Program-made: the position numbers and the translations under genes | Assembly (NCBI GenBank): GCA_040393065.1 | Contig: JBEBUW010000001.1 | Span: 1 to 64,000, forward strand | Direction: 5' to 3' | DNA: 64,000 nt | Origin: JACCWM01 sp040393065 | Lineage (GTDB): Bacteria; Myxococcota_A; Bradymonadia; Bradymonadales; Bradymonadaceae | In this document: piece by piece, positions 17,734-26,191 of the stretch | How positions within the stretch are numbered: position 1 is the first letter of the stretch | Layout: every line of letters begins with the position of its first letter | Notes under the pieces: generated by a model | The model's input: only the letters and a program-made list of their open reading frames with translations | What the model was told of the DNA's origin: nothing | Database searches by the model: none

Positions 17734-19695
17734 ATGAGAAGCATGAAAAGGTTGGGCGTAGCGGCGATGATGGTCAGCGCAGGGTTTGCGCTGCTGTCGG
17801 GTTGCGGTGGCGGCGATAACTTCGATGCCCGTGAAGTTGCCGCTTTATCGATTGAAGGTTGGACGGGGGATTCGTATGAGCTGAATATCGATAGGGCGTC
17901 GGTTCAAAATGTGCAGCAGCCGGATAGTCTGGTGATTTTGCGCAGCAGTGATAAGGCGCCGCTGAAAGTCACGAAACTTGAGTGGGTGGCGCGGCCTGAT
18001 CGACTGGGTATTCTTGGAGAGCGGGTTGTTGACGGCGCAGGTAATCAGGTTCCGTGCACGGCCAACGACGAAGAAGCGAGCTGTGGCGCGTATCCGGGCT
18101 CGATTTGTCTGGCTGTGAGCGGAGCGCATTGCCAGAGCACGGATTTGCCGGCAACGCCGTTTGAAATCGCGAGCGGTTTGCAGCGCCAGCTTCAGTTTGT
18201 TGTGAAAAAGGGCAATGGACAGTTGGAGTGCCCGGCGCCGGGCGCGAGTGTTCCGGAAGAATATCGAAGCAATTATTGCGGTGAGCTTCTGATTGAAACC
18301 AATGCCAGCAACAACAGTGGTATCGTCAAAAACGGCAATGCTCGCCTGTACTTCCTGGTCGATGAAAAGAGCGGTGAGATGAGTCTTTCGCCGCAGTTTA
18401 TTGAGTTTGCCAATGCAAAGGCCGGTGTTTCGCAGTCGAAAACCTTTGAGGTGAGCAATACGGCCAATCAACCGCTGACGATTCAGCAGATCACGATTTA
18501 TCCGGCCAATGGCATGTTGTCGATTTCGCCGGATATGCCGCTAGGCACTTCGACTGTGATCGAGCCCAACAGTTCGAAAACGTATACGTTGACGTTCAAT
18601 CCGCCGGCGAGCGCGACGGAAGCGGAGCTGAAGTTTTCCAGTGAGATTCACTTTGAGAGTTCTTCCATTGGTACTTCGAGCCGGTTGATCAAGGTCAATG
18701 TGACGCCGGATAGCGGTAATGCGCCGCGAATTACGGTGGATCCGCTCACGCTTTCGTTTGTGGATTCGGCGGAGCAGACGATTACGGTGCAGAACTCGGG
18801 TGAGACGGTCGGGCAGATCACGAGTTTGTCGGTGAGCCCGGTGGCGGCGCGCTCGATGTACAAGGTCTGGTACAACGACGTGGATATTCTTGCGCAGTTC
18901 CCGTCGCAGCGCCCGACGCTGGCACGGATGACCAACGGCGAGCCGTCGATGATTGAGCTGGTGGTCGAGTTTGTGGCGCCGGAAGATCCGACGGCATCGA
19001 CGCTTGCGACTTTGGATATTCGTCATAACGACCTGCAGGCCGGCGGCAAGACGAGCGTGACGTTGCTGGGCAATAGCACGGAAATTGCGCTGGGGCAGGT
19101 GTTGCCGACGCAGTACACGTTTGTGGCTGGCGAGCCGGGACAGACGGTGGATTTTGTAGTTTACAACCGTGGAACCGATCCGCTGGAGATTACGGATGCA
19201 GAGATCGCGCTTCCGGTCGGCGCGGAGGAAGGTCTGTTTACGGTGAGCGATGTGACGGGAACGATTCCGGCCGGCGGACTTGTGAAAGGCACGGTGACGT
19301 ATGGCGGAACGACCAATATCCGTCGTCAGTCGACGCTGATTTTGACCTCGAACACGGCCGGCGAAGCGCAGGATATGACGTTGATGCTGGTTGCGCAGCC
19401 GGCAGCTGAGGCGGTTTCGCTGGAGCCGACGATTACGCCTTCGTTTGCAAGTACGGCACGTGTTGGCGAGTCGACTTCGTTTACGGTGAGCGATGTTTCT
19501 GGAACGGCGAACCTGCCTGGTTCGAGCTGGCTGTTGGTGGAGCGTCCGGCTGGAAGCACGGCGTTTTTGTCTGGCAATGGTGAGAGTGCTTCGTTCGTTC
19601 CTGACGTGGCCGGAAACTACAAAGTTTCGGTCGTGGTCCCGAACGAAGAAATTATCAATGTGCAGGCATTCTTTGAATTTGAGGCAACGAATTAA
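17734..19695 (+). CDS. Surface lipoprotein with ASH/Ig-like repeats
   Basis: 653 aa. The ATG at 17734 follows GAGG and gives a lipoprotein signal ending LLSGC (Cys24), then a GGGDN spacer whose Asp could influence sorting. The body is a chain of beta-sandwich domains: a Cys-containing domain (about 25-200; CTANDEEASCGAYPGSICLAVSGAHC), then ASH-like repeats (KTFEVSNTANQPLTIQQITIYP; TITVQNSGETVGQITSLSV; DFVVYNRGTDPLEITDAEI). The final domain is PKD/REJ-like (SSWLLVERPAGSTAFLSG ... FVPDVAGNYKVSVVV). Likely an outer-surface adhesive or structural protein; partner unknown. Confidence 0.82.
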   Translation: MRSMKRLGVAAMMVSAGFALLSGCGGGDNFDAREVAALSIEGWTGDSYELNIDRASVQNVQQPDSLVILRSSDKAPLKVTKLEWVARPDRLGILGERVVDGAGNQVPCTANDEEASCGAYPGSICLAVSGAHCQSTDLPATPFEIASGLQRQLQFVVKKGNGQLECPAPGASVPEEYRSNYCGELLIETNASNNSGIVKNGNARLYFLVDEKSGEMSLSPQFIEFANAKAGVSQSKTFEVSNTANQPLTIQQITIYPANGMLSISPDMPLGTSTVIEPNSSKTYTLTFNPPASATEAELKFSSEIHFESSSIGTSSRLIKVNVTPDSGNAPRITVDPLTLSFVDSAEQTITVQNSGETVGQITSLSVSPVAARSMYKVWYNDVDILAQFPSQRPTLARMTNGEPSMIELVVEFVAPEDPTASTLATLDIRHNDLQAGGKTSVTLLGNSTEIALGQVLPTQYTFVAGEPGQTVDFVVYNRGTDPLEITDAEIALPVGAEEGLFTVSDVTGTIPAGGLVKGTVTYGGTTNIRRQSTLILTSNTAGEAQDMTLMLVAQPAAEAVSLEPTITPSFASTARVGESTSFTVSDVSGTANLPGSSWLLVERPAGSTAFLSGNGESASFVPDVAGNYKVSVVVPNEEIINVQAFFEFEATN

Positions 19696-19743
19696 GCCTT
19701 GAAAACAGGGGGTGTTCGGATGGTTTCAGTCATGATAGCCATC

Positions 19744-19772
19744 TTGACACTCCCGGTGGGGACACTTATAGT
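19744..19772 (+). promoter_or_regulatory. Consensus sigma-70-type promoter
   Basis: TTGACA (19744-19749), a 17-bp spacer, then TATAGT (19767-19772). This is the best housekeeping promoter in the window. It leaves a leader of about 120 nt before the ATG at 19899. Confidence 0.85.
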
Positions 19773-19898
19773 CCGCGCCGGATTTTGGGTAAATCTCGCA
19801 CCATATTTATTGATATTTTCAAGCAAGAACCTGCGCTCGATCCTTGCTCGCTTCCGTGCCAAACGGAATAGGAGCGTCGAGCCACTTACGGAGTTAAA

Positions 19899-20576
19899 AT
19901 GGCAGAAGCTTTTCAGAATGTGAACAATCTTTTTCTTCCCGAGCGTCTTGCAGAACTGCCCAAGTTTCCAGAAATGGAATCGGATAAGATCGCAGTTTCG
20001 ATGGAGCAACTCGAAGACCTTCTTGAGAAGCGCGCTGCTGTGCTTGAGGAAGAGCTTTCGGATGTAGAAACGCAGTACCACTGGGTTAGCTACGTACTTC
20101 GTTATCTTGGTTTTTGCTCCACGGTGGCAGAAGCGCCGCCGCTGGATACGGATTCCGAGGAGTTCCGCCCTGATTTTACGCTTTTCGCAACGGCTGCAGA
20201 TTTTCGTCGTGCAGTTCCGTTCCGCGCACAGCGTGATTTTTTCACCGGTGCTCTGGCTATCGTGCGTTCGTTGGCTTACGGCTCGTCGCTTGATGAGCTG
20301 GTAACGGAAGGCGGCAGCTACAATCCGGCTTATGATGTGGATCGTCATCTGCGCAACACGGGATTGACCTGGGGAATTTTGACCAATGGTCGTTCGTGGC
20401 GTTTGTTCCATCGCGATACATCGGGTCTGATGAGCACGTATTTCGAGATGGATCTGATCAAGGTCCTCGAAGAAAAAGATCTGGATGGATTCAAGGTTTT
20501 CTGGGCTGTCTTTGGTCCGGAAGGTCTGGGTGGAACCGAGAGTGGTCCGCCGATCGCGAACCGTCTGCTGAACTAA
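19899..20576 (+). CDS. Stand-alone restriction-like N-domain protein, catalytic residues lost
   Basis: 225 aa, GGAG 5 bases before the ATG. After a helical start it resembles the N-terminal nuclease-fold module of Eco57I-type/type IIG restriction-methylases: RPDFTLF (90-96, Asp92), FFTGALAIVRSLAYGSSLD (114-132), WGILTNGRSWRLFHR (158-172) and TYFEMDL (180-186). In active relatives the middle block carries an E-x-K pair (LLEAKRWGxxLD); here the aligned residues are Arg123 and Leu125, so cleavage is unlikely. No methyltransferase or target-recognition part follows. It has its own strong promoter and terminator, so it is a complete, probably well-expressed gene. Role unknown; DNA or nucleotide binding is possible. 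Confidence 0.75.
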   Translation: MAEAFQNVNNLFLPERLAELPKFPEMESDKIAVSMEQLEDLLEKRAAVLEEELSDVETQYHWVSYVLRYLGFCSTVAEAPPLDTDSEEFRPDFTLFATAADFRRAVPFRAQRDFFTGALAIVRSLAYGSSLDELVTEGGSYNPAYDVDRHLRNTGLTWGILTNGRSWRLFHRDTSGLMSTYFEMDLIKVLEEKDLDGFKVFWAVFGPEGLGGTESGPPIANRLLN

Positions 20577-20607
20577 TCGTTCGGTTGCCCCGGTAGTTTG
20601 AAGTTTT

Positions 20608-20645
20608 AAAAAAGCGCCCGCGTATTGTTCGCGGCCGCTTTTTTT
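20608..20645 (+). terminator. Strong bidirectional terminator
   Basis: AAAAAAGCG-C-CCGCG (from 20608) pairs with CGCGG-C-CGCTTTTTT (to 20645) around a TATTGTT loop with one C-C mismatch. It has A- and T-tracts on both sides and serves the converging genes at 19899-20576 and 20656-22254. Confidence 0.9.
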
Positions 20646-20655
20646 GTTCGGGCGG

Positions 20656-22254
20656 TCAGGTTTCGAAGAGATCGTTGATTTCTTGGAGAGCGTTGATGGT
20701 TTCGCTGGCGGCCTGCTGGAGGGGCGGCGCGGCCGGCGGCGTGTAGGTGCTGCGCCAGTGGGCAAGATGCTGGATGAATGCCAGATCGAATTGTTGGCGG
20801 GCGGTTGTGGGGAGATCCGAGAAATATATCGGATCATGATGAGGGGGAGGATTTCGAAGCTCGCCGAGGGTGATGCCGCTGGCGTCGTGGTGTTCGAGGG
20901 TGGGCCGGGTACTGGCGATGTAGGATTGGACAAATCGGAACAGTGTTGTTTGCGCGCGTTTGTCCAGGCTGAGGTCGCCCAGGCGTGTGTGTTGGAAACG
21001 TTTGTCGGCCAGTGATGTTGCGATGAAGTCGGGGAAGATGAAGCCAAATTGTGGAGCCTGGATGGCGGCGCGCAGTATGGTGGCAAGGCGTTGTTCGGTC
21101 AGGTAGGTCTGTCGAGCCTTGCGGATGATTTCGGCGCTCGGGTTGTCCGCGGGCAGGGTGTGGGTTTGGTAGATGGGAGTATCAGGGGAGAGGCTTGCGT
21201 CGTTCAGGGTTTGTGCGTCGAGGAGCAGGTGCTGAACCGGATGGTTTTGGGCGGATTGTAAGTGTTTGGCGGCCTGTTCGGGCTCAAGATAGAGTGTCTG
21301 AAGAATGAACTGGAGCGAAATCTGGCGGGATAGTGGTGGGTAGAAGGCGAATTTCTGGTTCAGAGCGCCGGCATAGGAATAAGTGATGGCCTGGTTGAGC
21401 GCGTTGATCTGCGTTTCGGTGTGATGTCTGGCGGAATAGCTGATGAGCGCGTGGGAGGGAAGGGCAGCGGTGGTTCGGGCGGTTTCTTCTGCGATGTATT
21501 CGAGTACATCGGTGGGGGTGGGGGTATTGTTGATCAGGTAGTGATCAAGGCGGTGTCGGTCGGCGGGATCGGCCAGGCGGGCGATGAAGAGTGGCTGCGC
21601 GATGCTGAGAAATTCGTTGTGGCTATGGTCCAGGTAATAGCGCAACGAGCGCTTGAAGGCGGTGGTGATGGTGGCACTGAGTTTACCAAGGGAAACGACG
21701 AACTCGCAGTTTTTCCAGGAGATGGATTTTGCGATGTGGATTGGAGACGTGCCGGATTTGCCCCAGCTTACCATGGCGTGGAAGGGATAGCGGATAACGG
21801 GTTTTTCGTAGGCGGGAGGGCCGAGCATGATGGAGAAGGTTTTTTTGCCGTTTCGGCCATCGACGCGGTAATCAAATGCCTGAAAGTAGCGGCGGATCAT
21901 GGTGTCGAAGATTTCGACCGCGTCGGGGCTGTTGAGGCGTGCGCGGACTGTGTCCTGGAAGGCCTGCTGGTTGGAAATCCGGTCGTGTTGAAGACTGAAA
22001 TAAAAGAAAGGGCGGACGGAGCGTTCGATGGCTTTTTCGGACAGGCGCGGTTCCGCGAGGTTTAGAAAGCGGAAGGTTTCCGCGAGCGGATTTTGGCGTT
22101 GTTCGCGCTGCTCGGCTTCGAGGCTGCGGCAGGTTTCAAAGATATGTTCGATGAGTTGTTTGCCTCGCCTGATTTCGTTTTGGGAAGCATAGGGCAGCGG
22201 GATGACGATTCTCGGGCTAGATTTTCTGGTTCTGGATTTTCTGGCTCTGGTCAC
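20656..22254 (-). CDS. Unknown 532-aa protein
   Basis: The GTG at 22254 is chosen because GGGGAGG lies 5-6 bases upstream; a TTG at 22284 would add 10 residues. The N-terminus is basic (TRARKSRTRKSSPR), then long helical, soluble sequence with no signal peptide or membrane segment and no motif I recognise. The middle (VSWGKSGTSPIHIAKSISWKNCEFVVSLGKLSATITTAFKRSLRYYL) looks like a beta-rich core. Conserved-looking aromatic clusters (ERSVRPFFYFSLQHD; APQFGFIFPDF) suggest a folded protein, not a shadow frame. Downstream of hemL by 458 bp of hairpin-rich DNA. Confidence 0.6.
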   Translation of the reverse strand: MTRARKSRTRKSSPRIVIPLPYASQNEIRRGKQLIEHIFETCRSLEAEQREQRQNPLAETFRFLNLAEPRLSEKAIERSVRPFFYFSLQHDRISNQQAFQDTVRARLNSPDAVEIFDTMIRRYFQAFDYRVDGRNGKKTFSIMLGPPAYEKPVIRYPFHAMVSWGKSGTSPIHIAKSISWKNCEFVVSLGKLSATITTAFKRSLRYYLDHSHNEFLSIAQPLFIARLADPADRHRLDHYLINNTPTPTDVLEYIAEETARTTAALPSHALISYSARHHTETQINALNQAITYSYAGALNQKFAFYPPLSRQISLQFILQTLYLEPEQAAKHLQSAQNHPVQHLLLDAQTLNDASLSPDTPIYQTHTLPADNPSAEIIRKARQTYLTEQRLATILRAAIQAPQFGFIFPDFIATSLADKRFQHTRLGDLSLDKRAQTTLFRFVQSYIASTRPTLEHHDASGITLGELRNPPPHHDPIYFSDLPTTARQQFDLAFIQHLAHWRSTYTPPAAPPLQQAASETINALQEINDLFET

Positions 22255-22474
22255 AACAACCTCCCCGTGGGTACGTGTGCTCAAAAAATTAAATGATTAC
22301 TGCCTGGATGCAGGCATCGTAACGAGATCTGGAGCGTTAGGGAAGGCGGATTCGGGAGGCTGGAAGCAAGAATCGACGGAAAAGGCGGTGCGAGCTGCGG
22401 TTCCGCTGCGTTTTTTGTGTTTGAAGGCGGTGTCGTCTGCCAAAGAACTGGAAAAAAGTAAAATTTAGAAGGTG

Positions 22475-22695
22475 ACGCCTGCCAAAATTGATCAAAAAAG
22501 TAAAACTCTGGCGGAGGCGTGCTCTAAAATTTTGAAAAAAAATAAAAAATGGGCCGCGGCGCCCTCCAAAATTTAAAAATAAAAGAAATTTAGGGAGGGC
22601 GGCGCGGCCTGATTTTATTCTGGCGCACTTCGGGGGCAGGCGGGGCTGGTTTTGAAGTGCGTTGGTGCAGATGCGGGCCGGGCTGGTCCGCATCT
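22475..22695. repeat. Cluster of four hairpins between hemL and the 532-aa gene
   Basis: Four successive inverted repeats: ACGCCT..GCCA/TGGC..AGGCGT (22475-22520, small bulge); a 16-bp arm GGCCGCGGCGCCCTCC (22552-22567) pairing with 22594-22609 at 15 of 16 positions around a 26-nt A/T-only-like loop; CGCACTTC/GAAGTGCG (22624-22661); AGATGCGG/CCGCATCT (22669-22695). The last lies 18 bases after the hemL stop. The whole 22255-22712 gap has no gene and contains A-rich runs. Confidence 0.75.
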
Positions 22696-22712
22696 GGAGT
22701 GTGTTGGCGTGC

Positions 22713-23996
22713 TTATTGGAAAGCGAGCTTGAGGGCTTGCGCGGCTTTTTCGAGGGTTTCGTCGATGAGCGCGTCGGTGTGGGCGAGGCTTAAGAAACCG
22801 GCTTCGAACTGGCTGGGGGCCAGGTAGATGCCGGAGGTGAGCATCTGGTGGAAGTAGGTGTTGAAGCGCGGGATGTCGCAGGATTTGGTGTCGGTGTGGT
22901 TTTTGACTTCGGTGGTGGTGAAGTACAGGCAGAACATGGAGCCGACGCGTTGTTGCGAGAGCGGGTAGCCGTTTTCGTCGATGAGTTTCTGCATGCCGGA
23001 TTCGAGGCGCTGGCCGGTGGCTTCGAGTTGGGTGTAGCTCTCGGGAGTGAGGAGTTGCAGGGTGGTGAGGCCGGCGGTGACGGCGACCGGGTTTCCGGAG
23101 AGGGTGCCGGCCTGGTAGACGGGGCCGGTGGGGGCGATGTGGTCCATCAAGTCTTTGCGGCCGCCGTAGGCTGCGAGTGGGAAGCCGCCGCCGACGACTT
23201 TGCCGAAGGTGAACAAATCGGGTGTGACGCCGAAGCGTTCGGCGGCGCCGCCGCGGGCGATGCGGAAGCCGGTCATGACTTCATCGAAGATCAGGACGAT
23301 GCCGTGTTTGGTGCAGACTTCGCGCAGGGCCTGGAGGTAGCCGGGTTGCGGCTGGATGAGGCCGGTGTTGCCGCAGACGGGTTCTAAAATGATGGCGGCG
23401 ATCTGGTCGGGGTTGGCGTCGATCCGGGTCTGGACGGCGGCGATGTCGTTGAAGGGCGCGATGAGGGTGTCTTGTGCGGTGCCTTTGGTGACGCCGGGTG
23501 AGTTGGGCAGGCCGAGGGTGAGCGCGCCGGAGCCGGCGGCGATCAGGAACTGGTCGGCGTGGCCGTGGTAGCAGCCGTCGAATTTGATGAATTTGTCGCG
23601 GCCGGTGGCGCCGCGTGCCAGGCGTACGGCGGACATGGTGGCTTCGGTGCCGCTGGAGACCATGCGGACCATTTCGAGGCCGGGGACGCGGGCGATCATT
23701 TCTTCGGCGAGTTGGACTTCGACTTCGGTGGGCGCGCCGAAGGAGGAGCCACGTTGGATGGCTTCGGTGGCTTTTGCGATGACTTCGGGGTGTGCGTGGC
23801 CGAGGATGGCCGGGCCCCAGCTCAGCATGTAGTCGATGTAGCGATTGTTGTCGGCGTCGTGCAGGTAGGCGCCGTTTGCGCGGGTGATGAAGGGAGGTGT
23901 TCCACCGACGGATTTGAAGGCGCGCACGGGGGAGTTGACGCCGCCGGGGATGGCTCGTTCGGCTCGTTCAAGAAGATCGCGACTGATGGAATGCAT
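22713..23996 (-). CDS. hemL: Glutamate-1-semialdehyde 2,1-aminomutase
   Basis: 427 aa, standard length. A PLP enzyme that converts glutamate-1-semialdehyde to 5-aminolevulinate, the second step of the C5 pathway after HemA. Seen: GGVNSPVRAFKSVGG (18-32), MVSSGTEATMSAVRLARG (112-129), FDEVMTGFR (237-245) and the PLP lysine Lys266 in TFGKVVGGGFP. Last gene of the tetrapyrrole operon, 27 bp after hemH. It is placed last although it acts early. Confidence 0.97.
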   Translation of the reverse strand: MHSISRDLLERAERAIPGGVNSPVRAFKSVGGTPPFITRANGAYLHDADNNRYIDYMLSWGPAILGHAHPEVIAKATEAIQRGSSFGAPTEVEVQLAEEMIARVPGLEMVRMVSSGTEATMSAVRLARGATGRDKFIKFDGCYHGHADQFLIAAGSGALTLGLPNSPGVTKGTAQDTLIAPFNDIAAVQTRIDANPDQIAAIILEPVCGNTGLIQPQPGYLQALREVCTKHGIVLIFDEVMTGFRIARGGAAERFGVTPDLFTFGKVVGGGFPLAAYGGRKDLMDHIAPTGPVYQAGTLSGNPVAVTAGLTTLQLLTPESYTQLEATGQRLESGMQKLIDENGYPLSQQRVGSMFCLYFTTTEVKNHTDTKSCDIPRFNTYFHQMLTSGIYLAPSQFEAGFLSLAHTDALIDETLEKAAQALKLAFQ

Positions 23997-24023
23997 GGGG
24001 GCTCCTGATAGAAGGAAAAAATT

Positions 24024-25052
24024 TTAGGGATGAATGGCTGCGAGATTGCGCACGAACTTTTCGAGTACGTCGATCCAGCGCGGGTGGGTGTTGACGCAGG
24101 GAATGACGTGGTAGTCGGTGCCGCCGGCTTTCAAAAAGTCTTCGCGGCCACGGATGCCGAGTTCTTCGAGCGTTTCCAGGTTGTCGGCGACAAATGCCGG
24201 CGAAATGACGAGTAGTTTTTTGATGCCTTTTTTGGGGAGTTCGTTGAACTGGGCATCGGTGAAGGGTTGCAGCCAGGGATCTTTTCCAAGGCGCGACTGG
24301 AAGCTGACGGAGTATTTTTCGGGCGGAATGCCGGCTTTTTTGGCAAATTCGCGGCTGGTTGCGCGGACCTGCGCGCGGTAGCACATAGAGTGCATGGGGT
24401 TGGGGACTTCGCAGCAGTCGGAAGATTGCAGGCAGTAGCAGCCGGAGGGGTCGGCGTTGCGCAGGTGGCGCTCGGGGATGCCGTGGTAGCTGAAGAGGAT
24501 GTGGTCGTAGTCGAGTTTGAGCTGTTCTTCGGCGGCGGCGACCAGGGCGTCGATGTAGTCCGGATCGTTGTAGAAGGGGAGCTGGAAGGTGAGGCGCATG
24601 TCGGGGGCGACGATGGCGGCTTCTTCCTGGACTTTGGCAACGGCGGTTTCGAAGCTGGACTGCGTGTAGTGCGGGTACAGCGGGATCACGAGTGCTTCGG
24701 TGACGCCTTTGGCTTTGAGTTCTTCGATGGCGGCGCGTGTGGAGGGATTTCCGTAACGCATGCCGACGGCGACCGGGTATTCGATGCGTTCGGCCAACAG
24801 GTCGCGTTGTTTGTAGCTGGTGACGATGAGCGGGGAGCCTTCATCGGTCCAGATGAGTTTGTAGGCAGCGGCCGTTTCTTTGGGGCGTTTGGGGAGAATG
24901 AACAGGTTGAGGACGGCTTGTTGCTGGATTTTTGGGCCGTCGAGTACGCGCGAGTCGGAGAGGAATTCACGCAGGTAGGTGCGCACATCGTCGACGGAGG
25001 TGGTGTCGGGGGAGCCAAGGTTGATGAGCAGAACGCCTTTTTTTGTCGTCAT
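24024..25052 (-). CDS. hemH: Ferrochelatase with Cys-rich insert
   Basis: 342 aa. Inserts Fe2+ into the porphyrin macrocycle, the last step of heme synthesis. Family signatures: GVLLINLGSPDT (6-17), VGMRYGNPS, PLYPHYTQSSFET, and the active-site His190 in FSYHGIPERHL. Straight after it come Cys205, 207, 213, 214 and 224 (SGCYCLQSSDCC ... MC). Some bacterial ferrochelatases, including myxobacterial ones, carry [2Fe-2S] ligands inside the chain, so a cluster is likely here. 77 bp downstream of hemB. Confidence 0.96.
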   Translation of the reverse strand: MTTKKGVLLINLGSPDTTSVDDVRTYLREFLSDSRVLDGPKIQQQAVLNLFILPKRPKETAAAYKLIWTDEGSPLIVTSYKQRDLLAERIEYPVAVGMRYGNPSTRAAIEELKAKGVTEALVIPLYPHYTQSSFETAVAKVQEEAAIVAPDMRLTFQLPFYNDPDYIDALVAAAEEQLKLDYDHILFSYHGIPERHLRNADPSGCYCLQSSDCCEVPNPMHSMCYRAQVRATSREFAKKAGIPPEKYSVSFQSRLGKDPWLQPFTDAQFNELPKKGIKKLLVISPAFVADNLETLEELGIRGREDFLKAGGTDYHVIPCVNTHPRWIDVLEKFVRNLAAIHP

Positions 25053-25129
25053 AATTTATCTGTAGGAAGTGAGCTATGTGGGAGCCTTCAAGGACTTTAC
25101 GAGTCAAGCATTAGCAGGCGAGAAAAAAC

Positions 25130-26170
25130 TTATAAATGAGGCGCAATGTCGCGTGCGAAGTAGGTGATGATGATGTCGGCGCCGGCGCGTTTCATGGACA
25201 AAAGCGTTTCGAGGGTCATGGCGCGCTCATCGATCCAGCCTTTCTGGGCGGCAGCCTTAATCATGGAGAATTCGCCGGATACGTTGTAGGCGGCCACGGG
25301 TAGATCGAAGCGTTCTTTCACGCGGTGGATGATGTCCAGGTAGGCGAGGGCGGGTTTGACCATGAGGATATCGGCGCCTTCGTCAACGTCGAGGGCGGCT
25401 TCGATCATGGCTTCGCGGGCGTTGGCCGGGTCCATCTGGTAGGACTTTCGGTCGCCGGATTGCGGGCTGGAGTCAACGGCGTCGCGAAAGGGGCCATAGA
25501 AGGATGAGGCGTATTTGACGGCGTAGCTCATGAGCGGGAGGTTTGTATAACCTTCGGCGTCGAGGGCCGTGCGCATGGCCTGGATCATGCCGTCGATCAT
25601 GCCGGACGGGGCGAGCATGTCGACGCCAGCGCGGGCATGGGAGAGGGCCTGGCGCTGGAGGTTGTGGAGCGTGTGGTCGTTGTGCAGAGTGCCGTCGGGG
25701 TTGAGTACGCCGCAGTGTCCGTGCGAGGTGTATTCGCAAAAACAGACGTCGGAAATGATGTAGAAATCCGGGAAGTGCTGGCGGATGTGGCGGATGGCGC
25801 GCTGGATGATGCCGCCCTGGTCGTCAAAGGCGTCGGAGCCGATTTCGTCTTTTTGAGCCGGGATTCCAAAGAGAATGACGCGTTTGATGTTGCGTTCGTT
25901 CAGGATGGAGAGTTCTTCGTTCAGGCGGTCCAGCGAGTATTGGAAAATGCCGGGCATGGACGGGATTTCACGCTTGATGTTTTCGCCGTGGGCGATGAAC
26001 AGCGGCATGATGAGGTCGTCGGTGTGCAGGCGGGTTTCGCGGACCATATCGCGCAGCAGTGCGCTGGAGCGCAGGCGTCGAGGACGTCGAATCAGGTCAA
26101 AAGTAGGAGTCACGGCAGGGTCTTGGGTTGATAGAAGTCTTGGTAAATCCGGATCAGGCGTCCGGTACAT
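25130..26170 (-). CDS. hemB: Porphobilinogen synthase (5-aminolevulinate dehydratase)
   Basis: 346 aa. Condenses two 5-aminolevulinates to porphobilinogen. Seen: the Zn-type cysteines Cys143, Cys145 and Cys153 (DVCFCEYTSHGHCG) and the two Schiff-base lysines Lys219 (SYAVKYASSFYGPFRDA) and Lys272 (LMVKPALAYLD). The Cys triad marks a Zn-dependent enzyme. The first 20 residues are not conserved in the family, so the start could be slightly internal. 21 bp downstream of hemG. Confidence 0.96.
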   Translation of the reverse strand: MYRTPDPDLPRLLSTQDPAVTPTFDLIRRPRRLRSSALLRDMVRETRLHTDDLIMPLFIAHGENIKREIPSMPGIFQYSLDRLNEELSILNERNIKRVILFGIPAQKDEIGSDAFDDQGGIIQRAIRHIRQHFPDFYIISDVCFCEYTSHGHCGVLNPDGTLHNDHTLHNLQRQALSHARAGVDMLAPSGMIDGMIQAMRTALDAEGYTNLPLMSYAVKYASSFYGPFRDAVDSSPQSGDRKSYQMDPANAREAMIEAALDVDEGADILMVKPALAYLDIIHRVKERFDLPVAAYNVSGEFSMIKAAAQKGWIDERAMTLETLLSMKRAGADIIITYFARDIAPHL

Positions 26171-26191
26171 AATCAGCTTAGCGATATCCGC

